Of a stretch of 64,000 nt of DNA, positions 7,517-17,700 are shown piece by piece. Made by a program: the position numbers and the translations under genes. Location of the stretch: contig WGNM01000021.1 of the NCBI GenBank assembly GCA_016124575.1, forward strand, positions 1-64,000, read 5' to 3'. The notes under the pieces are model-generated. The model ran no database searches and had not been told where the DNA came from. It worked only from the letters and a program-made list of their open reading frames with translations. The stretch comes from Cryomorphaceae bacterium. Its GTDB lineage: Bacteria; Bacteroidota; Bacteroidia; Flavobacteriales_D; Sanyastnellaceae. Every line of letters starts with the position of its first letter. Positions within the stretch are counted from its first letter, which is position 1.

Positions 7517-8779
7517 ATGAGACAAAATACCTTTATTACGTTATCCGCATTGGTGATCCTTACTTTCACTCAATGCGGCAAGCAAGCAATTTCTGAGAAG
7601 GAAATTCTCAGATCAGATCTCACCATGTTAGCTGGCGATAGTTTGCAAGGAAGAGAAACCGGAAGCGAAGGGGAGCGGATGGCTGGAGATTACATCATCA
7701 GTCGCTTCAAAACGCTCAGTCTTCAGCCAAAGGGAGCAGATGGTGATTTCCGTCAAGCTTTCACGTATAAGCCACATCCTCCGATTCAAATGCACGATGA
7801 CGGAGATTCTGTTAGCATGGGAATGGCGATTGTGAAAGAGGTTGAAGGACATAACGTCATAGGATTGCTTGACAACCATAAATCTACATATATCATCATC
7901 GGAGCACACTACGACCATTTGGGATGGGGTGATGAAAACTCACTTTACAAAGGCGAAAAGCAAATTCACAATGGTGCCGACGATAACGCCTCTGGTGTGT
8001 CTGCTATGCTTCTTCTCGCTGAGAGATTGAGCAAACGTGAATTAAATCACAACATTCTTTTTATGGCTTTTTCTGGCGAAGAGAAAGGACTATGGGGTTC
8101 GAATTTCTTTTGTAAAAATCCAACCATTTCAATGGACTCAGTGATTTGTATGTTCAATATGGACATGGTAGGACGAATGAAAAGTGATTCGACATTGGCA
8201 GTGTATGGAACGGGGACATCTCCTTTGTGGCCAGCTGCGTTAGAGAATGCGAATGACGATAGTTTGAAATTCGTCTTCTCCGAATCTGGTGTTGGTCCGT
8301 CTGACCACACATCATTCTACTTAGTTGATAAGCCAGTCTTGCACTTCTTTACCGGCCAACATGAAGATTATCACAAACCAACCGATGATGCCGAGCTCAT
8401 TAACTACGAAGGCATTTTGTTGGTAGCTGATTTGATTGAGAATCTGGTTGTGGAGATCGACGATGATGCGAGCATAAAATTCACAAAGACAAAAGATCAA
8501 GACAGCAATGATAGTCCGGGATTCAAAGTGACATTGGGAGTTATTCCTGATTATCTATTTGACGGAGAAGGAATGCGCATTGATGGTGTGAGTGAAGACC
8601 GCCCGGCACACTCAGCCGGAATTATAAAAGGGGATGTTGTGGTTTTGATGGGCGACCATAACGTTACAGACATGCAAACGTATATGGAAGGCTTAAGCAT
8701 GTTTGAGAAAGGAGACTCCACTATGGTTTCAGTAAAAAGGGGAGAGGAGACACTAACGTTCATGGTACATTGGGACTAA
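7517..8779 (+). CDS. M28-family zinc aminopeptidase lipoprotein with PDZ domain
   Basis: A 420-residue protein; ATG 7517 gives a lipoprotein signal (LVILTFTQC). The M28 metal ligands are all visible: His and Asp in GAHYDHLGW, Asp in HNGADDNASG, the Glu pair in FSGEEKGLWGS, Asp in FNMDMVGR, and His in GQHEDYHKPTDD. A PDZ-like domain follows in the last 100 residues (GVIPDYLFDGEGMRIDGVSE, then DRPAHSAGIIKGDVVVLMGD). It should remove N-terminal residues from peptides in the periplasm while anchored in a membrane. A longer upstream reading is rejected because it lacks a signal and runs into the divergent gene. Confidence 0.92.
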   Translation: MRQNTFITLSALVILTFTQCGKQAISEKEILRSDLTMLAGDSLQGRETGSEGERMAGDYIISRFKTLSLQPKGADGDFRQAFTYKPHPPIQMHDDGDSVSMGMAIVKEVEGHNVIGLLDNHKSTYIIIGAHYDHLGWGDENSLYKGEKQIHNGADDNASGVSAMLLLAERLSKRELNHNILFMAFSGEEKGLWGSNFFCKNPTISMDSVICMFNMDMVGRMKSDSTLAVYGTGTSPLWPAALENANDDSLKFVFSESGVGPSDHTSFYLVDKPVLHFFTGQHEDYHKPTDDAELINYEGILLVADLIENLVVEIDDDASIKFTKTKDQDSNDSPGFKVTLGVIPDYLFDGEGMRIDGVSEDRPAHSAGIIKGDVVVLMGDHNVTDMQTYMEGLSMFEKGDSTMVSVKRGEETLTFMVHWD

Positions 8780-8798
8780 TTTTCATAAAGGACGATAG

Positions 8799-8830
8799 AA
8801 AAGAAAGGCGACCGAGGTCGCTTTTCTTTT
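8799..8830. terminator. Bidirectional intrinsic terminator between M28 gene and rnpB
   Basis: A 14-bp stem with one G-T pair and a CGAG loop (arms 8799-8812 and 8817-8830) is flanked by A and T runs on both sides. It lies 20 bases after the peptidase stop and just beyond the 3' end of RNase P RNA. Confidence 0.85.
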
Positions 8831-8836
8831 TAAATA

Positions 8837-9168
8837 AAACAGGATAATAAGCCGGATTCTGTTACTCCGAAGAGTTCCTTGTCATTTATCTATTCAACCT
8901 ACCCCCTGGCATCGAGCGGGTCGCCCTCAAGCGCCAGTGTACATGGTCTTTCAGCCCGCAAGGTTTACCTGAACTACCAACATCGCTATTGGTATTGGTG
9001 GGCTCTTACTCCACCTTTTCACCCTTACCTGTGATCGAAATCCATCGGCGGTATAAATCTCTGTAGCACTAGCTGTCTGTCCGAAGACATCCTCCTTTTC
9101 GGGGAGTGCGGTACCCTTTGCTGTCCGGACTTTCCTCTTTGTTTCCAAAGCGACAAGGCCTCCTGTTT
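8837..9168 (-). ncRNA. rnpB: RNase P RNA (class A)
   Basis: Read on the minus strand this shows the conserved parts of bacterial RNase P RNA in order: GAGGAAAGTCCGGAC near the 5' end, an ACAGAGATTTATACCGCC core segment, GGTAAGGGTGAAAAGGTG with its GTAAGAGCCCACC partner, and ACAGAATCCGGCTTAT near the 3' end. The first and last bases AAACAGG (9168-9162) and CCTGTTT (8843-8837) pair to close helix P1, which sets the ends. The RNA removes 5' leaders from tRNA precursors. The length of about 330 bases is somewhat short of the usual 350-400. Confidence 0.95.
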
Positions 9169-9335
9169 GAGCAAAGTTAATCTTATTAATGCGGTAGAAA
9201 ATTTTCAAATGAACTTTTAACTTTTCTAATTGCTATTATTAAATAATTATCCTCGTATGAAATTTATTCAATAATCTTGTATCAGATTTCGTAGTAGGAT
9301 ACGATTTTAGTGTAGGACAAAAAAAAATTATTATC

Positions 9336-9914
9336 ATGTCAAAGCAATTCGAGCTTTCAGAATTGGAAGTTAGCGAAATGCGCTATTTCTATGAAGAAGA
9401 ATATGTTCTTCTAACAAGAAAATTAGCGCACGTTACTACAATGCTTGAAAAGTTGGGAGGTAAAGCCAAACCAACTGCAATTACTCCATCGTTATCAAGA
9501 ATTACGAAAGCAACTGTTGCGAAAGCTTCAGCAGTGGATTCGTACGACGAAGATGACGAAGAAGAAGATGGCGGAAAAACACGCAGAAAACGTCGTAAAA
9601 AACGCGGGCCAAAATCTATTTGGGGAGCGTTCATTTTGAAGCGTTTGCGTCAATTGGACCGTCCAATTAGCTATTCAGGAATGCTAGACTACGCAATGGT
9701 TGTGCATTCAATTCCTGAAGGTAAACGTGAGAACGCAAAAGCTTCTATTTTGAATAGTGCCTTCCGTTTGCGTACCGTGCACGGGAAGATCGACACCGTT
9801 GGTGAAGAAGGAAAAAAAGAGAAATACTTGGTGTTAAAACGTTGGACAGACGGTGAAGGGAACTTAATTGAGCCTTACATTCAGAAGTTTCAAGAAATAG
9901 TTAACGCAGGTTAA
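9336..9914 (+). CDS. Conserved-looking protein with acidic/basic linker and winged-helix-like C-terminus
   Basis: A 192-residue cytoplasmic protein. Residues 1-45 form a charged helix, residues about 68-95 are an acidic run (DSYDEDDEEEDGG) directly followed by a strongly basic run (KTRRKRRKKRGPKS), and residues about 96-175 resemble a compact helical or winged-helix domain (IWGAFILKRLRQLDRPISYS, with AKASILNSAFRLRTVHG). The basic patch suggests nucleic acid binding; this is inference. I do not recognise a named family. It stands alone behind rnpB and ends at a strong terminator. Confidence 0.75.
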   Translation: MSKQFELSELEVSEMRYFYEEEYVLLTRKLAHVTTMLEKLGGKAKPTAITPSLSRITKATVAKASAVDSYDEDDEEEDGGKTRRKRRKKRGPKSIWGAFILKRLRQLDRPISYSGMLDYAMVVHSIPEGKRENAKASILNSAFRLRTVHGKIDTVGEEGKKEKYLVLKRWTDGEGNLIEPYIQKFQEIVNAG

Positions 9915-9925
9915 TTTCGAACTGA

Positions 9926-9959
9926 AAAAAAAAGGGAACCAAATTGGTTCCCTTTTTTT
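9926..9959. terminator. Bidirectional intrinsic terminator
   Basis: The stem AAAGGGAACC / GGTTCCCTTT is closed by a small AT loop and flanked by runs of A and T. It separates the 192-residue protein gene from convergent pruA. Confidence 0.88.
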
Positions 9960-9966
9960 ATTTCAT

Positions 9967-11592
9967 TTATCCAAGAAACGGATATCTGTAGTCTGTAGCA
10001 GGGACAAAAGTTTCCTTTATTGTCCGCGGAGAAACCCAACGCAACATGTTGAACATAGCACCGGCTTTGTCGTTGGTGCCCGAACCCCTCGCTCCTCCAA
10101 ATGGCTGTTGACCTACTACAGCGCCTGTTGGCTTGTCGTTGATGTAGAAATTACCAGCAGCATTGGCCAGCATCTTAGCTCCCAACTCAATGGCATAACG
10201 ATCTTGTGAGAACAAGGCCCCAGTAAGGGCGTATTCGCTTGTATCATCAAGAATCTTCAGTGTCTCCTCATACTTGTCGGCTTCGTAAACATAAATCGTA
10301 AGCACTGGGCCGAAAATCTCTTCACACATTGTTCTGAAGCGCGGATTGGTTGTCAAGATAACAGTAGGCTCAATGAAGTACCCTTTCGAGTCATCGCAAT
10401 TGCCTCCAGCTATGATCTCAGCATCAGGTCGTGCGCGTGCATCTTCTATAAACGATTTGATCTTGTCGAATGCTCGCTTATCGATAACGGCATTAATAAA
10501 GTTGCTCGTATCATCAGGAGAACCCATTTTGAAGCTTTTCAAATCGGCAAGCAAGTTTTTCTTGACATCATCCCATAAATTACTCGGAATGTACGCCCGC
10601 GATGCAGCTGAACATTTCTGACCTTGGAATTCAAAAGCACCTCGTGAAAGTCCGGTTGCAACTTCTTTCGCTATGGCCGACTTGTGGGCGATGACAAAAT
10701 CTTTACCACCTGTTTCACCTACAATTTTCGGATAGGTGCGGTACAACTCAATGTTGCCACAAATCTCTTTCCAAAGATGTCTGAACACACCCGTTGATCC
10801 CGTAAAATGCAAGCCAGAGAAATCTTTGTGCTTAAATACCACATTTCCCGCATCAGGTCCATCAACAGTCACCATATTAATTACACCATCAGGCAAACCA
10901 GCAGCTTTAAACAAATCCATGATCACCTGTGCACTGTATATTTGCGAATCAGCAGGCTTCCAAACAACTACGTTGCCCATCATCGCCGGTGCTGCCGGCA
11001 GATTTGCAGCGATCGATGTAAAATTGAATGGTGTGATAGCAAACACAAATCCTTCCATAGGTCGGTACTCCAAACGGTTCCAAATGCCAGGAGCGCTCTC
11101 GGGCTGCACAGAATAGATCTCTTGCATGAAGTAGGCGTTGAAGCGAAAGAAATCTATCAACTCACAAGCGGCATCTATCTCTGCTTGAAAAACGTTCTTC
11201 GATTGGGCTAACATGGTGGCTGCGTTCATGCGATCTCTAAACGGACCAGCCAATAAATCAGCAGCTTTGAGGAAAATACTCGCTCTATGCTCCCAAGAAA
11301 GTTCACTCCATGCTTTGTGCGCTGCCAAAGCTGAATCGATTGCTTTTGACACATGCTCTTTTCCACCGCGATTAAAATGACCTATTACATGCGCATGCTC
11401 GTGGGGAGGGGAAATTGCATGTTTGTCGTTCGTGTAAACCAATTCACCATTGATGTGCATCGGGACATCGATTACTTGATTGTACATTTCGTGGTATGTA
11501 GCGAGCAAACTTTCACGTTCCTTGCTTCCTGGGGCATATCCTCGAACAGGCTCGTTCGTAGGGTAAGGTATTTTATAAATTCCTTTAGACAT
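9967..11592 (-). CDS. pruA: L-glutamate gamma-semialdehyde dehydrogenase (P5C dehydrogenase)
   Basis: A 541-residue aldehyde dehydrogenase of the P5CDH type, which oxidises glutamate semialdehyde to glutamate with NAD in proline breakdown. Visible features are the N-terminal NEPVRGYAPGSKER typical of P5CDH, AITPFNFTSIAANLPAAPAM in the cofactor fold, the GETGGKDFVI segment with the general-base Glu, and the nucleophile Cys327 in FQGQKCSAASR. The C-terminal QQPFGGARGSGTND matches the family. It is monocistronic, with terminators or promoters on both sides; no proline dehydrogenase gene lies in this window. Confidence 0.96.
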   Translation of the reverse strand: MSKGIYKIPYPTNEPVRGYAPGSKERESLLATYHEMYNQVIDVPMHINGELVYTNDKHAISPPHEHAHVIGHFNRGGKEHVSKAIDSALAAHKAWSELSWEHRASIFLKAADLLAGPFRDRMNAATMLAQSKNVFQAEIDAACELIDFFRFNAYFMQEIYSVQPESAPGIWNRLEYRPMEGFVFAITPFNFTSIAANLPAAPAMMGNVVVWKPADSQIYSAQVIMDLFKAAGLPDGVINMVTVDGPDAGNVVFKHKDFSGLHFTGSTGVFRHLWKEICGNIELYRTYPKIVGETGGKDFVIAHKSAIAKEVATGLSRGAFEFQGQKCSAASRAYIPSNLWDDVKKNLLADLKSFKMGSPDDTSNFINAVIDKRAFDKIKSFIEDARARPDAEIIAGGNCDDSKGYFIEPTVILTTNPRFRTMCEEIFGPVLTIYVYEADKYEETLKILDDTSEYALTGALFSQDRYAIELGAKMLANAAGNFYINDKPTGAVVGQQPFGGARGSGTNDKAGAMFNMLRWVSPRTIKETFVPATDYRYPFLG

Positions 11593-11612
11593 ATTTCATT
11601 AATCTGTTTGGA

Positions 11613-11620
11613 CAAAGGTA
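11613..11620 (-). promoter_or_regulatory. Bacteroidota -7 box for pruA
   Basis: On the minus strand TACCTTTG matches TAnnTTTG and lies 20 bases before ATG 11592. No well-spaced -33 TTG is obvious. Confidence 0.5.
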
Positions 11621-11739
11621 CAAACTCAATTAAGGTATAAAAGTGACTTATGTAACCTTTGTAATCTCATTTCGTAGGATTGTGCTGATGACTTGGTACT
11701 CATCAACGCAAATTGAGTTTTGCGAATAAATGGTAACTT

Positions 11740-11756
11740 ACCACCAAATTGGTGGT
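11740..11756. promoter_or_regulatory. 17-bp perfect palindrome before the giant SPOR gene
   Basis: ACCACCAA-A-TTGGTGGT is an 8-bp perfect inverted repeat around one base, ending 29 bases before ATG 11786. It has no T-run, so it is not a terminator. It could be a dimeric repressor site or a hairpin in the mRNA leader. Confidence 0.45.
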
Positions 11757-11785
11757 CGACAATTAAATAACTTGGTCTCTACCCT

Positions 11786-14700
11786 ATGAGCCGAATTTTC
11801 ATCACCCTCCTCTTGTGGTTCGGAAGTGTTGCTACTATTTTGTCGCAAACCTCCCCAGAAGAGACGAAAATGTTAAACCAAGCTGCGGAATGGTTTGAAG
11901 CTGGTCAATTTGCCCAAGCATTTCAATCCTACAGTCAGCTGGTAAGTTTGCATCCTCAGGATCCGGATCTGAATTTCCGATTTGGAACCTGCGCTCTCTA
12001 TTCTGGTGAGGATAAAGAGAAGGCAATCAAACACCTCACATTCGCAATAAAGAAGGGGTGCTCGGATGCGCGCGTGTACTTCTACCTCGGAAAGGCTCAT
12101 CACCTCAATTACAACTTCGCAGAAGCGAGATTCAACTACAAAATTTACCAGACGAAGCTGTCGGCGAAAGATAAAAATCCGCTTCCCGTTGAGCTCAACT
12201 TGCGTATGTGTGATCAGGGGTCTGCACTCCTTAAAAACATCCGCGACATCGTTGTTTTAGAGAAAACACAATCTTCTGAAGCAGACTTTTTTCGCTATTT
12301 CAACCTTGAAGAAATTGGTGGTAAGATCATTGTCGCTCCGACGGAATTACTCACAAAATACGACCAGAAAGCAAACCTTGTAAGTCTCGTTCATTTCCCA
12401 GGCAACTCTTCTACAGTTTACTTTACAAGCTATGGGAAGGATGGAAGCAGTGGCAAAGACATCTACCGAGCAGATCTATTGCCAGGTGGTACTTTTTCAA
12501 CCCCCGAAAGACTTTCAGGCAGCATCAATACGCCTTTTGATGAAGATTTTGCTTATATGCACCCCGATGGAAAAACGTTCTATTTCGCATCGAAGGGTCA
12601 CAATAGCATGGGGGGATATGATATCTTCAAATCCAACTACGATTTCTCAACAAATGCTTTTTCTGAGCCCGAAAACCTTGATTTTGCCATCAACACACCC
12701 GATGATGATGTCTTTTATGTAGTCGACTCTCTAAAGCAGACTGCCTATTTTGCTTCTGGCCGCAGCAGTGCGCAGAATGAGTTGCACGTTTATAAAGTTA
12801 TGGTGCGCTCAATTCCTGTGAAATCACTCTTTATTCAGGGAGACTATTTCTCTGAAGTCTTAAATGTAGGTGAAAGAGCAAAAATCACTGTCAAAGATGA
12901 GCTGACTAGCAAGGTTGTTTATGAAGCGAATGTTACCCAAGGTGAAGATGCGTATGTAATGGACCTTCCGAAAGGTGGGCTGTATAGTCTTGAAGTAAAA
13001 CCTGAAGGAGGAACCATAATTCACAAGGCCGTATTTGAAGCACCGGTGCTCGAAGAGTCTTCAGCATTTGGTCAACAGCTTAAATTGGTAACTGAAGAGA
13101 ACAAAGAAAAACTCATCGTTGTAAACAACTTCGAAACCCCATTAAATACTGATTTAACGGCGCTAGCAGCGAATATGCTGCGCAAGAAAGCTGGTTTGGA
13201 GGTAAACAACGACGAAGAAACACTCAAACTTCTCGACAATCAAGAAGAGGAAGTGCTTAGCAACGAACTTACCGTTGACAACCTTCCTGGAATGGCTGGT
13301 TTTGGTGATGGACGATCAGCATCTCAAATCGCTGCTGATAGAAAAAATGAAGCGACCAACGATATAGCCTACGCTGAATCGGCCAAAGCCAAGGCAGCGC
13401 TTTTATTGAATCAAGCGGCTTTGAACAGCAGCAAGGCAAACGAAATAATGGAGGAAGTGGAAGGCATGATGGCAGGTGTAGATAAAACAGATGTCACGAA
13501 TTATGTCGCCAAACTTAAATTATACAATGAAAAACTGGCTAAGGCAACAGAATTGCAAATAGCAGCAGAGAACGCCCTTGAAACCGCGGAATACCTGAAT
13601 CAAGATGCAGAACTGAAACTGAAATCAGCAGCAATAAAAGTAGACCAAGCGAGTAAGGTAAATACAGCTCTTGCGGCAAATGACTTGCAAAAATCTCTTG
13701 ATATACTCAACGAGATATACGCATCTGCATCTGCCGAGAAAATTGAATCCGGCGTCATCGCCGAAATGACTTTGCTCGCTGATCAGCAAGAAAAAGAACA
13801 GAAGCTGCTTTCTGAAAAAATTATCAATCTCAGAGATGAAGAATCTTTGATTGAAACGAAGATTAGACAAAATCAAAATGAGCTGGAACGCGCTGTAAAA
13901 AAGAACGTAGTCGCTCAATTGAATTCTGAAAAAGAAATCCTCAACGCTCAATTGAATGATACACGTGAGAAAATCATCGACATCGATTCAAGGTTGACAG
14001 CGGCGGGTAATCAAGAACAGAAGACAAGAAGCCAGATAACACTATTCAACGAAGCTGTTGCAACAGTAGAGAAACCAACGTCGAATGTTACTTACAGCAA
14101 AAAACGCGCAGAAGAGTTGAACCTCAAAATCAATGAGACAGGTGAAAGGTTAACCGTGTTAGAAATTACAGATGCTGAAACCCTCGGTTTAATTGATGAA
14201 TATGAGCTAGCATCGGCACCTTCAAAGTCTGCACAACCTATCGCATCGGCTGCGCTTTCGAACAGTTTGAAAACCACCTACGCTTCAAAGTTAGGTGCTA
14301 TCGACATGACATCACCTACCGCAGCAGCGAAGAATCAAGCATTGGCATCGATGGCACTGATGGATGCCGAAAAGGAATTACAACGATTGAAATCGGCCGA
14401 CAGAACAGCATTGACGGCTGAAGAATCAGCAAATATCGACAACGAGATATCAAACATTGAATCGTTTAAATCTGAGATTCTATCGAAAGTTGATATCACC
14501 GATTCGAACGACGTTGCGCCAGCGAATGAAGCCACAGCAAAGACAACAACGCAAACATTTTTCCCAGAACTTAATTTGGTGAACAATGGAAAAGATGAGT
14601 TGGAAAGGGTGGCTCAACAAAGCGAAAACAGAAGAGTATCTGCAGAGCTTATTGAAAAGAAACTTGCCGAAAACAATGCCTACATACTTGAAAGCGACGA

Positions 14701-17700
14701 TGTAGCTGAAATAGACGCACTGGAGAAAGAAAACGAACAATTGATTGCTGCTTCTAAGTTCTTCACAGCTAAAAATGAACTGCAGGTGACCGATGCACAA
14801 ACAGCTTATGAAGCGAGCAGAAAAGAGGTTATCGACGGCAATTTGAGCTATGAAGAAAAACTCAGAGAACAAATCCGATTGACTGAAAAATATTCAGAAA
14901 TGTTGTCTGCTATAACTCCTGAATCAATTGCAAACCCCGCTGAAAAACAAAAGCTAGAATCGCAAAAGGCTATGTCTGCAACGAAGCTTGAGAACTACTA
15001 CAGCGATTTAGATTTGGTAGTGTCTGCAGGTCAAGAGCCCAATACATCGAATTCAGCAAGTCTGAATTCTCTTCCAGAGAACGATATGATGGCGATAGCT
15101 CAAATTTATCCTGATTACGACAAAGAATTGGTAGCTGCTGAAAAACTTTCGGGCATAGAACAAGAAGCAGAAGTTCAAAGAATAAAGGAAGAATTGACAT
15201 CCCGCGCTGAAGCGGAAATGGAAAAGCGAACCGCTGCTATCGACCAGACTTCAGATGAAGCGGAAAAGCAGCAGTACCAGCTTGAAATCATGCAATTGGA
15301 GAGAATTGGAGGTATTGAACGCACTGAACGTTTAGAGTCGGTTGTTGAACTCGCTTTGGTAGCAAAGCCAGTTGAACCGGCGAACATCAACAACCTGAAT
15401 GAAAATACGGAGATGATAGCGTTGGAGACTGAATTGCAGAAGATAGATAGTTATGCTGAAAACAGTGTAAAGCTTCAAAATAGCCAAGCAGAAATTGAGC
15501 GTTTGGAAGACTTGATGAAGGCTGCCGACTCAAACCGCGAACAAAAGAAGATCGATTCGCAAATTGAAAAGCAATATTTTGAGCGATCGCAAGCAGAAGC
15601 CCTGACGACAAGAGCTATAAACTTCGCTGCTGAAGAAAAATTCAATGCAGCGGCAAACGATATTCGCATTCGCTTGAATGAAAATCGGGTTGCTTGGGCT
15701 GATAACGACATTTTAAGCACGCACTTCGCCATCGAGCAAAATAGATCACGCAACTTAATGGCTGCTGCAAAGCTTACCAGAGAAGAAGCGGCGCCAGAAA
15801 TCGACGAAGTCCGTCAAGCTCATGAATACCGCCAAGCTGCCGGCATGCAATTGGAAGCGTTGGCCATCCAGACACGCCTGAACAATCTCATTGATCGCCT
15901 TCCGGAGTTGAGTGATATGTCGGACGAAGAACTGACAGCCTTGTTAAGCGGCGATACTTTGAAACAAGAATTGGCGCAAACAGAAGAGACTTTGGCCGAG
16001 AATGTAGAAGCTGAATCAACAGAGGAATCGACTGTTTCTATCGAGTCGGTTGAAACAAACTCTGAAGTGGAAGAATCGACTGTTTCTAACGAATCAATTG
16101 AAACAACCGCTGAAGCAGAGGAAGCAACTGTTCCAAGCGAAACAGCTTCAGTTGTCGAAACTACAGAAGCCCCTGTAGATGTCCGCATGGCAGAAATGCA
16201 GAATCTAAAAACTGCTTTACCAGCAACATTGGAGCTTGATCTAAAAGCCATCGAACTTTCGGCAGAAGCAGAAGAAGTGATGAACTACGAGACGCTTTGG
16301 GCAGAGGTTTATAACTTGAATGCCGCTGAAATATCCACCATCGGAAACCGTGATGAAATCAAATCGGTGAATGCACAGCGTGAAAAATTGGTATTCGCTA
16401 CCAGCAACTATCGCGCAGCGCTGCAGGTGAGAAACGACGAAGCAGCAAGAATGCAACAGGTTATAGATAAGATCGCATCTGCTGAGCAACGTTATGACGC
16501 ATCCAGCGATCAAGCTGAGAAAGCTGAAATAGTTGAAGAATTGAGCGTTCTATATGCTGAGGCAGAGGTTATTAATGTGAAACTTAAATCAGCAGAAGAA
16601 GCTCTGGCATCCAACGAAGTTGTTGTGGTAAATGAAAGTGAAGCACTCACCCAAATGATGATCATGCTTGATGCCGCAGAGATAGTGGAGGAAACGCGCA
16701 CCAACGATGTAACATTGGCTGCTGAGCGAAGCACGGCTGATACTGAAACAACAACTGCTCCTGTAGCAAATGTTATCCCTGAAACCATCGCAGCACTTCC
16801 TGAAGAGTCGGCCGCACCTGAAAACTATGCTACTTCAAATCGTTTTGAAGACTACTTGTTCAAGTTTCCAAAACAGCTAACCGCTGAGGTGTTCGCATTT
16901 ACTGATAAGGCTGCCTATGATAGCAAGCAACCCATTCCGATAAACCCTGTTTTGCCAGAAGGACTGGTATATAAGGTTCAGGTTGGTGCGTTCAGAAAAT
17001 CACTGCCGGCAAATCACTTTGATCAATTTGCGCCACTTTCGGGTGAGAAACTCGAGAATGGTATTACAAGGTATACTGCAGGACTTTTCTTGAAATTCAA
17101 CTCAGCGAATGAAGCTAAAACGGCCATCCGTAAGAAAGGTTATAGCGATGCTTTCGTTGTTGCTTTCATGAATGGAAGGCGTATTTCTCTTACTGAAGCA
17201 CGAAAACTCATTGAGCAAAGTGCTCCTGGAACTACCTCTGAAGATGCTGTAGCTGCAACAATCACCAATGCGAAAACTGGGAATGCTACGACCACAACCG
17301 GTGGTAGTGCAAACGATTCAAAGCCAGCGGCTGCGACAACTGTTCCTGCTAAGCCAGCTGCTGTTTTACCGGCAATTGCAACCGATTGGACGACAGCAGC
17401 AGGGGAGTACTACACCGTTCAAATAGGTGTGTACTCAAAGCCAGTGGCGTTGAAAGATATGTACGGACTGAACGAAATCATGGCTGAGCGTTTGAGCAAC
17501 GGATTGGTGCGATACACAACAGGGCGCTTCACATCATTGAAAGAAGCTGAAGCACAAAAAGCGAAAGCCCGTGGAGCAGGTATCAAAGATGCGTTCATCA
17601 CTGCTTATGCCAATGGTAAAAAAGTAGCACCAGCCAGCATAAATCCCTCTGCAAGTTCATCAACCACCACACGGTGGCAAGTAGAAATCGGAACTTTTAC

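Noticed and set aside
8951-9208. 85-residue minus-strand reading frame
   Set aside because: It lies inside RNase P RNA, whose conserved segments and P1 pairing explain the sequence.
12000-17000. Many minus-strand frames opposite the giant gene
   Set aside because: They mirror the codon pattern of the coiled-coil region and show no motifs.
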